From JBBDWK01 sp040902885 (GTDB lineage Bacteria > Acidobacteriota > Terriglobia > Bryobacterales > Bryobacteraceae): a stretch of 64,000 nucleotides of DNA. Where the stretch lies: positions 1 to 64,000 of the forward strand of contig JBBDWK010000071.1 of assembly GCA_040902885.1 (NCBI GenBank), given 5' to 3'. The position numbers were made by a program, and so were the translations under genes. Shown piece by piece: positions 35,401 to 43,745 of this stretch (positions are counted from its first letter, which is position 1; each line of letters starts with the position of its first letter). Under the pieces are notes generated by a model, which saw nothing but the letters and a program-made list of their open reading frames with translations, was not told where the DNA came from and did no database searches.

Positions 35401-35608
35401 CCTGTCCCGGTGTTGCATTCGGATAAGGAAGGTAGACACCGACAAATGGAAAGCTGATGTCGGGCGTGAGGACAACCGGAATGCGCGCCATCGAAACGAA
35501 TCCGAGGACGATGAACGAGGCAAACACCATGCACACGGTAACCGGGTGCTCGATCGCGAATCGCACCAGGCGATCGCCAAAGGTCCGGTGTTCGTCGGGC
35601 GGCTGCAT
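32474..35608 (-). CDS. RND efflux inner-membrane transporter (second pump)
   Basis: This 1044-residue AcrB/MexB-type proton antiporter has the standard two-fold repeat: TM1 (VTVCMVFASFIVLGF), a large periplasmic porter loop, TM2-6 with GMLVDNAVVVLESI in TM4 carrying the proton-relay Asp, a second periplasmic loop, and TM8-12 ending before a 40-residue cytoplasmic tail. The TM4 motif has a single Asp followed by Asn. It starts three bases after the stop of the first pump and is the last gene of the operon. It is convergent with the DUF1552 gene. A heteromeric MdtBC-like pump is the closest known arrangement. Confidence 0.88.
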   Translation of the reverse strand: MQPPDEHRTFGDRLVRFAIEHPVTVCMVFASFIVLGFVSMARIPVVLTPDISFPFVGVYLPYPNATPGQVLESITKPVEEALSTVPNVQRLNSRSGDDGAWVDISLDWGKDVDMVLVDVREKIDQIRNDLPGDLQRVNVRNWSTNDEPILGGQFSSNRDLRNAYDFLDAKVKKPLERIPGVAEVELFGVQRREVEIYLRLDDIRRHRVDIGALFRRLDSANINLTLGRVVDGPNRYEAIARGVIRSLDDLKNFPVDGRGLVLQDIADILYDRPLRNNGRHLNGKYSVGLDVRKTSQANTVETVARVKEALHDIERDPAMEGISIQTWWDSGREIVKAIRGLLEAGTIGAILAVAVLYLYLRRLSPTLVIGFAIPFSIIATVGFLYLGGKTLNVLSMMGLMLACGMLVDNAVVVLESIYQNLEKGRNRVTAAIIGTKEVVSAVIAATFTSIVIFVPLVFGKKTNYSIWLADTGTSIIVALLCSLFVSLALIPLAVARFLPERNIAFAAERKHGVRDRYLKTVSWSLRHPFLVGFILVPAIVAGSFLQLKKVPDNSPEAQDLQDLTIQYDFSENYHYAKIETDYVNRVEQFLLKNKDRFKVKDVASWYGNNEANTRVHFDKDRINLEELKEIRKEIAKDLPVIPGAEIKLGRQEGAESQNWIGVNLFGDDPAKLQALAKEGRARLRQRAGFSEIHTDLERGREEVQIRLNRDLAKRYNISTQTLANILSIVVRGQEIRGYRTPEGEVDIWMRLQASDRNDLTDLKAIVVGSGPDERDITLEQVAKLEIVKTPGVIQREDRRTYTWMWIVYGGDKKDDGKKIISEVMDSLSYPQGYGWTYGFWTQRSEQEDNEFLFNIVFALAMVYFLMASLFESIAHPFSILLSLPFAMVGVVWMLILTGTPFNLMAKIGLMVLVGVVVNNGIVLVDHVNNLRRKGLTRSEAILEGCRERFRPILMTASTTIVGLIPLAVGTSGIFELRYFPLARTVIGGLISSTALTLIVLPTYYELFDDLASWVKRVWYETGPAEADPGGAPGEHDREIGPVEA

Positions 35609-35611
35609 AGG

Positions 35612-38600
35612 CTAGTCGGTTGACCCGGCGAGTGCTTCCTCGGGCTGGCCTGGCGCTTGCGCCGCGATGGGGTCGCCCGCACCGGCTTTCCGGTCCATCA
35701 CTTCATACATTACGGGGATAAAGATCAACGTCAGCATCGTCGAGAATGTCAGCCCGCCGATGACCGTGATGGCCATGGGCGAACGTATCTCAGCGCCCTC
35801 GCCCCAGCCTAGAGCCATCGGCACCAGCCCCAGAGCGCTTGTCAGTGTGGTCATGAGGATCGGCCGCAGGCGGACCTCTCCGGCGGTCTTAAGCGCTTGG
35901 CGGCGCGAATACCCTTCGGACCGGAGCTGGTTGGTATAGTCAATCAGAACGATGGCGTTGTTGACCACAATGCCGACGAGGATAATCACGCCAAGCAGCA
36001 CCATGACGCTGATTGTTGTCTGCGTGATAGCCAGGGATAGAATTACACCCACGAGCCCGAAGGGCACGCTGAACAGGATCACGAACGGATGGATGAGGGA
36101 TTCAAACTCGGATGCCATCACCAGGTAGACGAGGAACACCGCTAGGGCCAATGCAAAAAGCAGACTTCGATACGAAGTGTTGAGTTCCTCGTTCTGGCCA
36201 CCGAGGCCAACGGTGACGTCGGGGGGAATCTGGCCTCGAATCGCCTGAAGCTCCGCCCGAATCGCGTCGGACGCGCTGGAGAGGTCACGGCCGGATAGAT
36301 TGGCTGACACGACAGCGGCGCGTTGTGAACGGATGCGGCGCACCTCGCTCGGCCCGCGGTCGATCACAACCTCGGCAATCGACGCGAGCCGAATGGGGAT
36401 GGTCTTTTGACGCGAGTTAGGCGACGACGCCAACGGCGCCGAAGCCTGCACTGGCGGCTGCGCGTTCCGCGGGCTTTGCCGGCTCTGGCCAGGCGCTCCA
36501 TTCACTTCGCGGTTGCCGTCCGTCAAAGGCGGCTGGGGCTGATTCGCGGAAGCGACGTTGATCAACAGGTTCCCAACGCTCTCAACGGTATTGCGCTGGC
36601 TCTCGTTGGCTCGGACCAGAATCTCGATCTGCTTGTCGTCCTCGCGAAAGCGTGAAGCCACGTCGCCCCGAATCTTGCTGCGAACTGCGTTCGCGACCTG
36701 GCTTTCATCGAGACCCAGCCGGGCGATCTTCTCACGGTCGAACCTCACCTGAATCTCCGGATTTCCCATCTCTGTGCTGGTGCGGACGTCGCTCAATCCG
36801 CTGATGGCCCGGAGATGCTGAGCAACCAGGTCGGCGGCTCGCCGCTGGGCGTCGAGATCAAAGGCATATATTTCGACTTCGATCGGTGTCTTGACGCTGA
36901 ACAGCGTCGGCCGGCTGAATGTGAACGTCGCTTCGGGATACTCTTGGAGCCTCGAGCGAATGCGTTCGATCGTGCGTCTTTCAGCGGCTTTGTCTTGCTT
37001 ATCCTTCATGACCACATAGAGCTGGCCTACGTTCTCCTCGTGCGATTCCCGGGCGAACTGGTTCTTATTGCTGCCGCCGACGCTCGAGAAGACCGACTTG
37101 ACTTCCTGGTACCGGCTAACCTCGGTTTCCATTTCACGGATGACACGATCGGTCTGGGTCAGGGCTTTCCCCTCCGGCAGCCGGATCTCAAACGAGAATT
37201 CGCCCTGCGTCAGGGAAGGAATCAGTTCGGCGCCCAGGAACCGGGCGAGGTACCCGGCAAACACCAGGAGAGCCAGCGCACCGAATATTACAGATCCCTT
37301 GTGATTGAGGGCGTAATCAAGTGCCGGGGGGTACAGCTTCGAGAATCGCGAATAGACGCGTTCGAAGCCATTGAGTACCGGGCTGACGACCCTCATGGCG
37401 AGCCGGCCCAGGAACCGGAACAGCCGCCGGAGGTCGCTGACGATTACCTCGGCGGCATCCTGGGAGAGGAAGGCCAGCGCAGCCCGGGCTCTGTGCTGGA
37501 TGGAATCAGAGACGAGATGGAGCCTCCTCGCCCATGGGTGTCCGCTCGGCGGACGCTCCTCAGCCGAGTGCCGCACCCTCGTTTCGACCACGGGCTTACG
37601 GCCGCGGATGGCTAGGATCATTGGAGTAAGCGTGAAGCCGACCACCAGGGAAACGAGCTGGCCGTAGGTGATCGTAAGCGCCTGGTCGCGGAAGAGCTGG
37701 CCGGCAATACCAATCACGAAGATCAACGGCAGAAACACCGCAATACTGGTGAAGGTCGATGCGACCATGGCCGCTGCGACTTCCTTCGTTCCTCGATAGA
37801 CGGCGTCAGCGACCCTCATGCCGCTTTGCTTGTAACGGTGGACCGCCTCCAGCACCACGATGGAGTTATCAACCAGCATTCCGACCGCGAGAGCGACACC
37901 TCCAAGCGACATCAGGTTCAGGGAAATGCCGGTCTGGTACATCAGGCCGAAGGTGCCGAGGATGGAGACGGGAATGGTGAAAGCGATGATCAGCGTGCTC
38001 TTAGCGTCACGCAGGAAAATGAACAGAACGATGATTGCGAGTAATCCGCCGATGATGGCCGAGTCAAGGAGGTCGTCAATGGCGAGCTTGATGAATTCCG
38101 CCTGGTTGAAGACCACCTGGTAGTCGACGCCCTTCGGCATCAGACTCGCCTGCTTAAGCGAGTTGAGCCTCGACTGAAGCCGCTCCGCCACCGTGACCGT
38201 GTTCGCGTCCGCTTCCTTGTATATCGCCAGCTCCACGCTCTCCTTTCCATTGAGCCGGGCGATGACTTCGCGGTCTTTGGCGCCGCGGTGGACATCGGCG
38301 AAATCACCGAGGATCACCTTCCGGCCGTCCTGGTTCCGGATGATGATGTTGCGGATCTCTTCGACGGACTGGAACTGATTCAGGATGCGGACAAGGTAGT
38401 TGGAGTCCAGGTCGTACAGGCTGCCCGAAGCCTGATTGACGTTCTCCTGCGCAAGCACCTGCGTAATCTCGCCGATCGGGATCCGTAGCTCGGCTAGGCG
38501 CTTCTCGTCAATCTCAATACGGATCTGCTCTTCGAGGCCGCCAATCACCTTGATTGCCGCCACGCCTTCGGTCGATTCGAGCAGTTTCTTGAGCTCCTTC

Positions 38601-39067
38601 TCCGCGGCATAGCGCAGGCGCGCGAGGCTCAGGCCATTGGCGGAGAGCCGCAAACGCATGATGGGGTCGTATGTCGGATCGAACCGGAGAATGGTGGGCC
38701 GCCGGGCATCACGCGGGAGTTGCACGACATCGAGTTTTTCGCGCGCTTCGAGGCTCGCCAGGTCCATGTTTGTTCCCCAGCCGAATTCGAGCACCACTTC
38801 GGATTCGCCTGAGCGCGACACAGAACTGAGCCTGGTGAGTCCCTGCAGAACGCCCACTGCCTCTTCGACAGGCCGTGTGATCAGGCTCTCAACTTCCTCG
38901 GGCGCCGCATCCTGGTATTCGGTTTGAACAGTCAGCGTAGGGTAAGAGATGTCGGGGAGCAAGTTGAGTGCAAGGCGATCGAGCGAGATATAGCCGAAGA
39001 GACTTACCGCCAGAATGAACATCGCGACGGTTACGGGGCGGTGAATCGCACCCCTAATAATGTTCAT
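35612..39067 (-). CDS. RND efflux inner-membrane transporter (first pump)
   Basis: This 1151-residue RND transporter is about 100 residues longer than typical AcrB-type pumps. TM4 contains GMLVDNSIVVLEAV. The additional length comes from two inserts: a cytoplasmic segment of about 90 residues between the two halves (basic, including RHSAEERPPSGHPW) and a Pro/Gln/Ser-rich stretch in the second periplasmic loop (near SRQSPRNAQPPVQASAP). It lies 11 bases after the adaptor gene, with a GGAG ribosome site. With the adaptor and the second pump it forms a three-gene tripartite-type system lacking its own outer-membrane channel. Confidence 0.88.
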   Translation of the reverse strand: MNIIRGAIHRPVTVAMFILAVSLFGYISLDRLALNLLPDISYPTLTVQTEYQDAAPEEVESLITRPVEEAVGVLQGLTRLSSVSRSGESEVVLEFGWGTNMDLASLEAREKLDVVQLPRDARRPTILRFDPTYDPIMRLRLSANGLSLARLRYAAEKELKKLLESTEGVAAIKVIGGLEEQIRIEIDEKRLAELRIPIGEITQVLAQENVNQASGSLYDLDSNYLVRILNQFQSVEEIRNIIIRNQDGRKVILGDFADVHRGAKDREVIARLNGKESVELAIYKEADANTVTVAERLQSRLNSLKQASLMPKGVDYQVVFNQAEFIKLAIDDLLDSAIIGGLLAIIVLFIFLRDAKSTLIIAFTIPVSILGTFGLMYQTGISLNLMSLGGVALAVGMLVDNSIVVLEAVHRYKQSGMRVADAVYRGTKEVAAAMVASTFTSIAVFLPLIFVIGIAGQLFRDQALTITYGQLVSLVVGFTLTPMILAIRGRKPVVETRVRHSAEERPPSGHPWARRLHLVSDSIQHRARAALAFLSQDAAEVIVSDLRRLFRFLGRLAMRVVSPVLNGFERVYSRFSKLYPPALDYALNHKGSVIFGALALLVFAGYLARFLGAELIPSLTQGEFSFEIRLPEGKALTQTDRVIREMETEVSRYQEVKSVFSSVGGSNKNQFARESHEENVGQLYVVMKDKQDKAAERRTIERIRSRLQEYPEATFTFSRPTLFSVKTPIEVEIYAFDLDAQRRAADLVAQHLRAISGLSDVRTSTEMGNPEIQVRFDREKIARLGLDESQVANAVRSKIRGDVASRFREDDKQIEILVRANESQRNTVESVGNLLINVASANQPQPPLTDGNREVNGAPGQSRQSPRNAQPPVQASAPLASSPNSRQKTIPIRLASIAEVVIDRGPSEVRRIRSQRAAVVSANLSGRDLSSASDAIRAELQAIRGQIPPDVTVGLGGQNEELNTSYRSLLFALALAVFLVYLVMASEFESLIHPFVILFSVPFGLVGVILSLAITQTTISVMVLLGVIILVGIVVNNAIVLIDYTNQLRSEGYSRRQALKTAGEVRLRPILMTTLTSALGLVPMALGWGEGAEIRSPMAITVIGGLTFSTMLTLIFIPVMYEVMDRKAGAGDPIAAQAPGQPEEALAGSTD

Positions 39068-39078
39068 TTAGCAGGCTC

Positions 39079-40302
39079 CTACCCCTGGATGACTTTGATT
39101 TTGGACCCTTCTTTGATCGCGCCCTGCCCGGCGACCACGACCTTTTGCCCGGGTTGCACGCCACTCCGAACCTCGACCATGCCTTCGCTGGTGTATCCGA
39201 GGTCCACCTTCGTCCGTTTGGCGGAGTCGTTGCCAGTAGCGATGAAGATGTAGCTCTGTCCGTCTTCTTCGATCACAGCGCGCTTCGGAACGAGTATCGC
39301 AGCCGCCTTGGTATCGGTCCGGATGTCCACGCGGACGAACGAGCCGGGCCGGAAACCAGGCGCGGGCTGTAGCGCGATCGTCACCTTGACGGTGCCGCTC
39401 GACTGGTCGACCACGAGGCTGATGCGCTCCACCTTGCCCAGCACGGTCGCGGTTTCGTCGCTCCCGAGTCGGACGATTGCGGCCTGATTGGGTCGGACCA
39501 GGCGGGTGTCGCGCTCCGACAGGTGGACGTCCGCTTGGAGAGGCGTGAAGGCAGCAATGTTAAAGAGGCTCTCCAGGGCCCGAAGGCGTTGCCCAACGTT
39601 GACGGTGCGCTGCGTGATCTGTCCAGTGAAGGGCGCCTTTACGCGGGTCCGGGAGATTTCGAGGTTGCTCTGCTCGATCTCAGCTTCCAGCTCGGCGACG
39701 CGGTGCTGGAGTTCCTTCGTTTCCGAGGAGGACACCCTCTGGTCGTGCAGTAGTTCTTCCAGCCGATATCTGTACGACGCGAGTTCCTTGTCGCTGACCA
39801 CACCTTCCTTGAAGGCCTCTTCATAACGTGAAACCTCGGCCTGCGCGTGGCCCATTTGCGCCGTTGCTTTCTGATCCCGGATACTGGCCTTCTCCATCTG
39901 GAGCCGCGCTTGGGCAAGTTTTTCCCTGGCCAGTTCAAGCCGGATGCGGTGCAGGGTGTCGTCGAGCCGGCACAGGAGTTGCCCTTCTTTCACGGTGTCA
40001 CCTTCTTCGACCAGCACGGACTCGACGATGCCCTCGGCTTGAGTCGCGATTGCTACGTCGCGTAGCGCGCGGAGGTTCGCAGTAGCTGTAACAAAGGCGG
40101 AGATCTCGCCAAGCCGGGCGGTCGCGAGCTCGACCGGGACCGCTTCCTTTTGTCCCTTGTTTTGTTCGCCCTTACCCGCGACGGCGGCCTTCGCGGTGGC
40201 CAAGCCGGGCAGCCAGGACGGCTTCACTTTCCATACGAACACTCCCGCGCCGGCCAGCAGCAGAAATCCAAGGGAGCCATAAACCTTGGTACGGACAGTC
40301 AT
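39079..40302 (-). CDS. RND periplasmic adaptor (membrane fusion protein)
   Basis: This 407-residue HlyD/AcrA-family adaptor has an N-terminal anchor (LGFLLLAGAGVFVW), a lipoyl half-motif (AEGIVESVLVEEGDTVKEGQLL), a long coiled-coil hairpin at about 120-225, the second lipoyl half (VKAPFTGQITQRTVNVGQRL), a beta-barrel and a membrane-proximal domain. It has no lipobox. AAAGGGAA precedes the ATG. It is the first gene of the pump operon and would link the inner-membrane pumps to a TolC-like channel encoded elsewhere. Confidence 0.9.
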   Translation of the reverse strand: MTVRTKVYGSLGFLLLAGAGVFVWKVKPSWLPGLATAKAAVAGKGEQNKGQKEAVPVELATARLGEISAFVTATANLRALRDVAIATQAEGIVESVLVEEGDTVKEGQLLCRLDDTLHRIRLELAREKLAQARLQMEKASIRDQKATAQMGHAQAEVSRYEEAFKEGVVSDKELASYRYRLEELLHDQRVSSSETKELQHRVAELEAEIEQSNLEISRTRVKAPFTGQITQRTVNVGQRLRALESLFNIAAFTPLQADVHLSERDTRLVRPNQAAIVRLGSDETATVLGKVERISLVVDQSSGTVKVTIALQPAPGFRPGSFVRVDIRTDTKAAAILVPKRAVIEEDGQSYIFIATGNDSAKRTKVDLGYTSEGMVEVRSGVQPGQKVVVAGQGAIKEGSKIKVIQG

Positions 40303-40444
40303 GCCGATTCCCTTTCGTTACGCTCGCCCGACCCCACGGCTGACACTCTACAGGCCACGGGTATGGCGTAGCTGGCTGTGAACTATCTGTGCAAGACGTT
40401 TGAAGGGCACATTTTGTTCCAGAAATTGTCTTGATTGACGCCAA

Positions 40445-41875
40445 TTAACGGACGGGTACGCGCCGATTTGTGGCCCGGAGGCTCTTGCCGGGATGGACGC
40501 CCTCGACGACCTCCCCACGGTCGACCACCAACGTGCCTTGCACGAATACATAAGGGATGCCCTCGGATGGCAGGTTCGGTTTCTCGAACGTAGCGCGGTC
40601 GATGACGGTATCGGGGTTAAAGATGACAATGTCCGCGTCGGCCCCCGGGCGGATACGGCCTTTGTTGCGCATGGCCGGCGCCATTGCTTCCAAACGGCGG
40701 GCAGGCAGCAGCGACATCTTGCGGATAGCATCGGGCAGAGAGAGCATTTTCCGATCGCGCACGTAGCGGCCGAGAACGCGGGCGAAGGTGCCGGCAACGC
40801 GGGGATGGCCGAGACCGTTTTCGAGGATGCCGTCGCTAGCCACCATGACGAGCGGATGGGCCATGTTCATTTCAATCATCTGTTCTGTGTTCGTGAAGGT
40901 GGCAACGAGACCTCCGTGCCGGCGGTACTTCTCAAAGGTCTCGGCGGTGAGGCGCTCGCCGGTGGCGACCCAAAGCATATCCTTATAGTCAAGACCCAGC
41001 CGCTCGCGAAACCCCGGATCGAATATGGCCGTTTCGATGCGCGTCATGCCAGCGGTGTAGGGATACGATTCGACGGTGATGTCGATGCCGCGCTTGCGGG
41101 CGGCTTCGACGATGGCGATCGCAAACGGAAAGTTGACGGTGGAGGAAGCGCCGAGATGGACAACGTGCACGGGCGCGCCGGTGACGACCGAATAAGCGAT
41201 CACCTCATGCAGCGAAGCGGCTACGCCAGGGTCGCCGTGCGATCCGTAGCGCATGTGTATGAACGCCGGCCGCTGCCAGTCGGCAGCGAGTTGGAAGACA
41301 TGCTGCAGTTCCTCCTGCATGGCCTTGGGCGTGTAGTTGAAGCCAAAGCCGATGCCGAGGCCGCCTTGGGAAAGTCCCTCTTCGATGAGGCCGCGGATGG
41401 CCTTCTGCTCAGCCGCAGTGGCGGTTCGGGTGACGGCGTTGTCCTTCGGCAGCCACACTCCGGTGTCCTTCATGACGATCATGCGCGAGCCAATATGGCC
41501 AACGCTGGCGCCGAAGTTCACCAGCGCCTTTCCTTCCCTCTCGGCATACCAGCGGTTGACCGGACTTACTCCTATTTCGAGTTCGAGAGCCGTCGTGCAT
41601 CCGTCGCGAGCTTTGACCCGATAGTTCTCTTCGTTCTGGCCGTGCTGGTGCAAGTCGATGAAGCCGGGTGAGACGACATGTCCGTGGGCGTCGATCTCGC
41701 GTTTGCCTTGGAGCGGCACGTCCGAGATGACGGCGATTGTGGCGTCGCGGATGCCGACGTGGCGGATAGCATCGAGGCCGGATTCCGGATCGATAACCCG
41801 GCCGTGGTTGATGGCAATGTCATATGGCTGGGCGAAGGCCGAACCTGCCAGCGCCAGGAGAAGGAGCGATCTCAT
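40445..41875 (-). CDS. Exported D-aminoacylase-like amidohydrolase
   Basis: This protein has 476 residues from the ATG at 41875; the upstream frame adds six residues. The signal peptide MRSLLLLALAGSAFAQ is clear. It is an amidohydrolase of the D-aminoacylase / N-acyl-D-amino-acid deacylase group: HQHGQ with the metal His pair, RDGCTTALELEIG with the conserved metal-bridging Cys, YTAGMTRIET, and a late SDGILENGLGHPR with catalytic Asp and the typical GHPR. Known members hydrolyse N-acyl-D-amino acids; the secreted form could act on cell-wall or humic material. It is divergent from the SoxC-like gene 70 bases away. Confidence 0.85.
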   Translation of the reverse strand: MRSLLLLALAGSAFAQPYDIAINHGRVIDPESGLDAIRHVGIRDATIAVISDVPLQGKREIDAHGHVVSPGFIDLHQHGQNEENYRVKARDGCTTALELEIGVSPVNRWYAEREGKALVNFGASVGHIGSRMIVMKDTGVWLPKDNAVTRTATAAEQKAIRGLIEEGLSQGGLGIGFGFNYTPKAMQEELQHVFQLAADWQRPAFIHMRYGSHGDPGVAASLHEVIAYSVVTGAPVHVVHLGASSTVNFPFAIAIVEAARKRGIDITVESYPYTAGMTRIETAIFDPGFRERLGLDYKDMLWVATGERLTAETFEKYRRHGGLVATFTNTEQMIEMNMAHPLVMVASDGILENGLGHPRVAGTFARVLGRYVRDRKMLSLPDAIRKMSLLPARRLEAMAPAMRNKGRIRPGADADIVIFNPDTVIDRATFEKPNLPSEGIPYVFVQGTLVVDRGEVVEGVHPGKSLRATNRRVPVR

Positions 41876-41933
41876 TTGAACCACTAATAGCAAACACGTT
41901 GACCGTCCTGTTCGACTCGTCTGGCGGATCGAG

Positions 41934-41948
41934 TAGAATCAAACCATG
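41934..41948 (+). promoter_or_regulatory. Candidate leaderless promoter, SoxC-like gene
   Basis: TAGAAT at 41934-41939, six bases, then ATG at 41946. No Shine-Dalgarno sequence lies upstream. The -35 is poor (TTCGAC at 17 bases). Confidence 0.5.
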
Positions 41949-43133
41949 AAAAAGGCCAACCGCCGGCAAGCGCTCAAGTTCGGTGCTGCCCTGGGAGGAG
42001 GATTCCTGGCGCGCGCGGAAGAGGCGCGCACTCTCGGAAAACCGCTCAGCGGCTATGGCGAGCGATCGCAATTTGTGAAATCCGCCCGTGCAACGCGCCA
42101 GACGCGGACACCGGAAGCGGGATCCAGCTCCACGCCCCTGGCAGAAACCTACGGCATCATCACTCCGTCGGCGCTACATTACGAGCGGCACCACGGCGGC
42201 GTCCCGGCGATTGATCCGGCCCTGCATCGGCTTACGATTCATGGCTTGGTCGAGCGCCCCCTGGTTCTGACCATGGATGACATCCGTCGCCTTCCCTCTG
42301 TGTCGCGCATTCACTTCCTGGAATGCGGCGGCAACAGCGGCAGCGAATGGGGCGCCAAGACAGGACCGGATGTGCAGCGCTCCTATGGTCTGGCCAGTTG
42401 CAGCGAGTGGACTGGAGTCCCACTGCGCCTTGTGCTCGACGAGGTGGGCTTGAAAGGGAATGCATCCTGGCTCATCGCCGAAGGCGCCGACGCCTGCCGC
42501 ATGCAGCGCAGCATGCCGATAGTGAGGGCGCTCGACGACGCTCTGCTCGCCTATGGTCAAAACGGGGAACCGTTGCGTCCCGAGCAGGGCTTCCCATTGC
42601 GGCTTCTGACGCCGGGCTGGGAAGGCAACGCCCAGGTCAAGTGGCTCTGGCGTCTTCACGTTACCGATCAACCCTATATGACCCGGGATGAAACCTCCAA
42701 GTACAGCGACCTGATGCCCGATGGAAAGGCACGCATCTTCACGCTCCCGCAGGAGGCCAAGTCCGTGGTAACGTTTCCTTCCGGTGGACAGACACTGCCC
42801 GGGCCGGGACTCTATGAGCTCACGGGTCTCGCGTGGACGGGCCGCGGCCGCATAGAAAGAGTGGAAGTGACGTTCGACGGCGGCCGGAGCTGGCAGGACG
42901 CGCAGCTCGACGAGCCGCGTTTCCGGCTGGCCTTCACGCGTTTCCGTCTACCTTGGCGATGGGATGGCAAGCCTGCCACCATCGCCTCGCGCGCCACCGA
43001 TGAGACCGGATATGTTCAGCCAACACGCGAGGAATTGATCGCAGCCCGGGGCACAAACTCGGGATACCACTTCAACGGGATCAAGCTGTGGAAGATCTCC
43101 GCCGAAGGAATGGTGACCAACGCCGATGTTTAG
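41946..43133 (+). CDS. SoxC-like sulfite dehydrogenase, molybdopterin subunit
   Basis: This 395-residue protein of the sulfite oxidase family has a Tat-like start (KKANRRQALKFGAALGG). The molybdopterin domain contains the cofactor Cys127 in HFLECGGNSG, FPLRLLTPGWEG and VKWLWRLHV. A C-terminal Mo-co dimerisation Ig-like domain follows (GLAWTGRGRIERVEV, FDGGRSW; GYHFNGIKLW). The SoxC subfamily pairs with SoxD cytochrome, and the next gene overlaps by eight bases and encodes a c-type cytochrome. No soxA, X, B, Y or Z gene is present, so the pair may detoxify sulfite, for example released through the sulfatase in this window. Confidence 0.88.
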   Translation: MKKANRRQALKFGAALGGGFLARAEEARTLGKPLSGYGERSQFVKSARATRQTRTPEAGSSSTPLAETYGIITPSALHYERHHGGVPAIDPALHRLTIHGLVERPLVLTMDDIRRLPSVSRIHFLECGGNSGSEWGAKTGPDVQRSYGLASCSEWTGVPLRLVLDEVGLKGNASWLIAEGADACRMQRSMPIVRALDDALLAYGQNGEPLRPEQGFPLRLLTPGWEGNAQVKWLWRLHVTDQPYMTRDETSKYSDLMPDGKARIFTLPQEAKSVVTFPSGGQTLPGPGLYELTGLAWTGRGRIERVEVTFDGGRSWQDAQLDEPRFRLAFTRFRLPWRWDGKPATIASRATDETGYVQPTREELIAARGTNSGYHFNGIKLWKISAEGMVTNADV

Positions 43134-43671
43134 CAGAGCGCCTCGCATAGCGGGATTGGCGGTCGCGTGTTTCTTCGCGACCGGGCTTTTGGCGCAGTCG
43201 CCCAGGTACGGTGTCGGGCGAACGCCTACGGATCAGGAGATCCGCGCGTTAGGGGCTACGGTCGCGCCTGACGGAACAGGGCTGCCCGAAGGCTCGGGAA
43301 CGGCGGTGGAGGGACGCGCGTTGTTTGCGCTCCGTTGCGCGAAGTGTCATGGCGAAAAGGGAGCGGGGGATGTGGGACCCCCGCTCGTAGGTGGCCGCGG
43401 AAGCCTGGCGACACCTAAACCGCTCAAGACCGTGGGTAGCTTCTGGCCCTACGCAACCGCATTATGGAATTATGTGAACCGGGCCATGCCCTTTAACGAA
43501 CCCGGCTCGCTTACCGATTCGCAGGTCTATGCTGCGGTCGCCTATATTTTGCATCTAAACGAGATCGTGCGCGAGAACGAGGTCTTGAACGCCAGGACGC
43601 TGCCCAAGATTCGGATGCCTAATCGCGACGGTTTCGTCGCCGATCCTCGTCCAGACATCAAACGAAATTGA
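43126..43671 (+). CDS. Mono-heme cytochrome c, SoxD/SorB-like
   Basis: This 181-residue periplasmic cytochrome has a signal peptide (about 1-24, ending LLAQ), one heme-c motif CAKCH (Cys71, Cys74, His75) and a likely axial Met121 in RAMPF. It is half the length of classical SoxD, which has two heme-related domains. The short C-terminal tail ends KIRMPNRDGFV. Its overlap with the SoxC-like gene shows translational coupling; it should accept electrons from sulfite oxidation. Confidence 0.88.
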   Translation: MFSRAPRIAGLAVACFFATGLLAQSPRYGVGRTPTDQEIRALGATVAPDGTGLPEGSGTAVEGRALFALRCAKCHGEKGAGDVGPPLVGGRGSLATPKPLKTVGSFWPYATALWNYVNRAMPFNEPGSLTDSQVYAAVAYILHLNEIVRENEVLNARTLPKIRMPNRDGFVADPRPDIKRN

Positions 43672-43745
43672 CTCATGCAGTACGATGGCGATCTGGTACC
43701 TTACCTAATGGATCTCGGCCAAATTTCAGCATGAAGGAGAACGCG

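Noticed and set aside
12472..39067. Possible recent tandem duplications among receptors, Gfo/Idh genes and RND pumps
   Set aside because: Paralogues differ strongly in sequence and length; apart from the relic at 11355-11393 there is no sign of a recent duplication.
40348..40442. Minus-strand reading RQFLEQNVPFKRLAQIVHSQL before the adaptor gene, taken in two parts RQFLEQNVPFKRL and AQIVHSQL
   Set aside because: It is only the tail of an out-of-frame shadow, with no start and no family match; more likely promoter DNA.
40493..41671. A 392-codon plus-strand open frame
   Set aside because: It lies antisense to the D-aminoacylase-like gene, whose metal motifs and signal peptide are clear.
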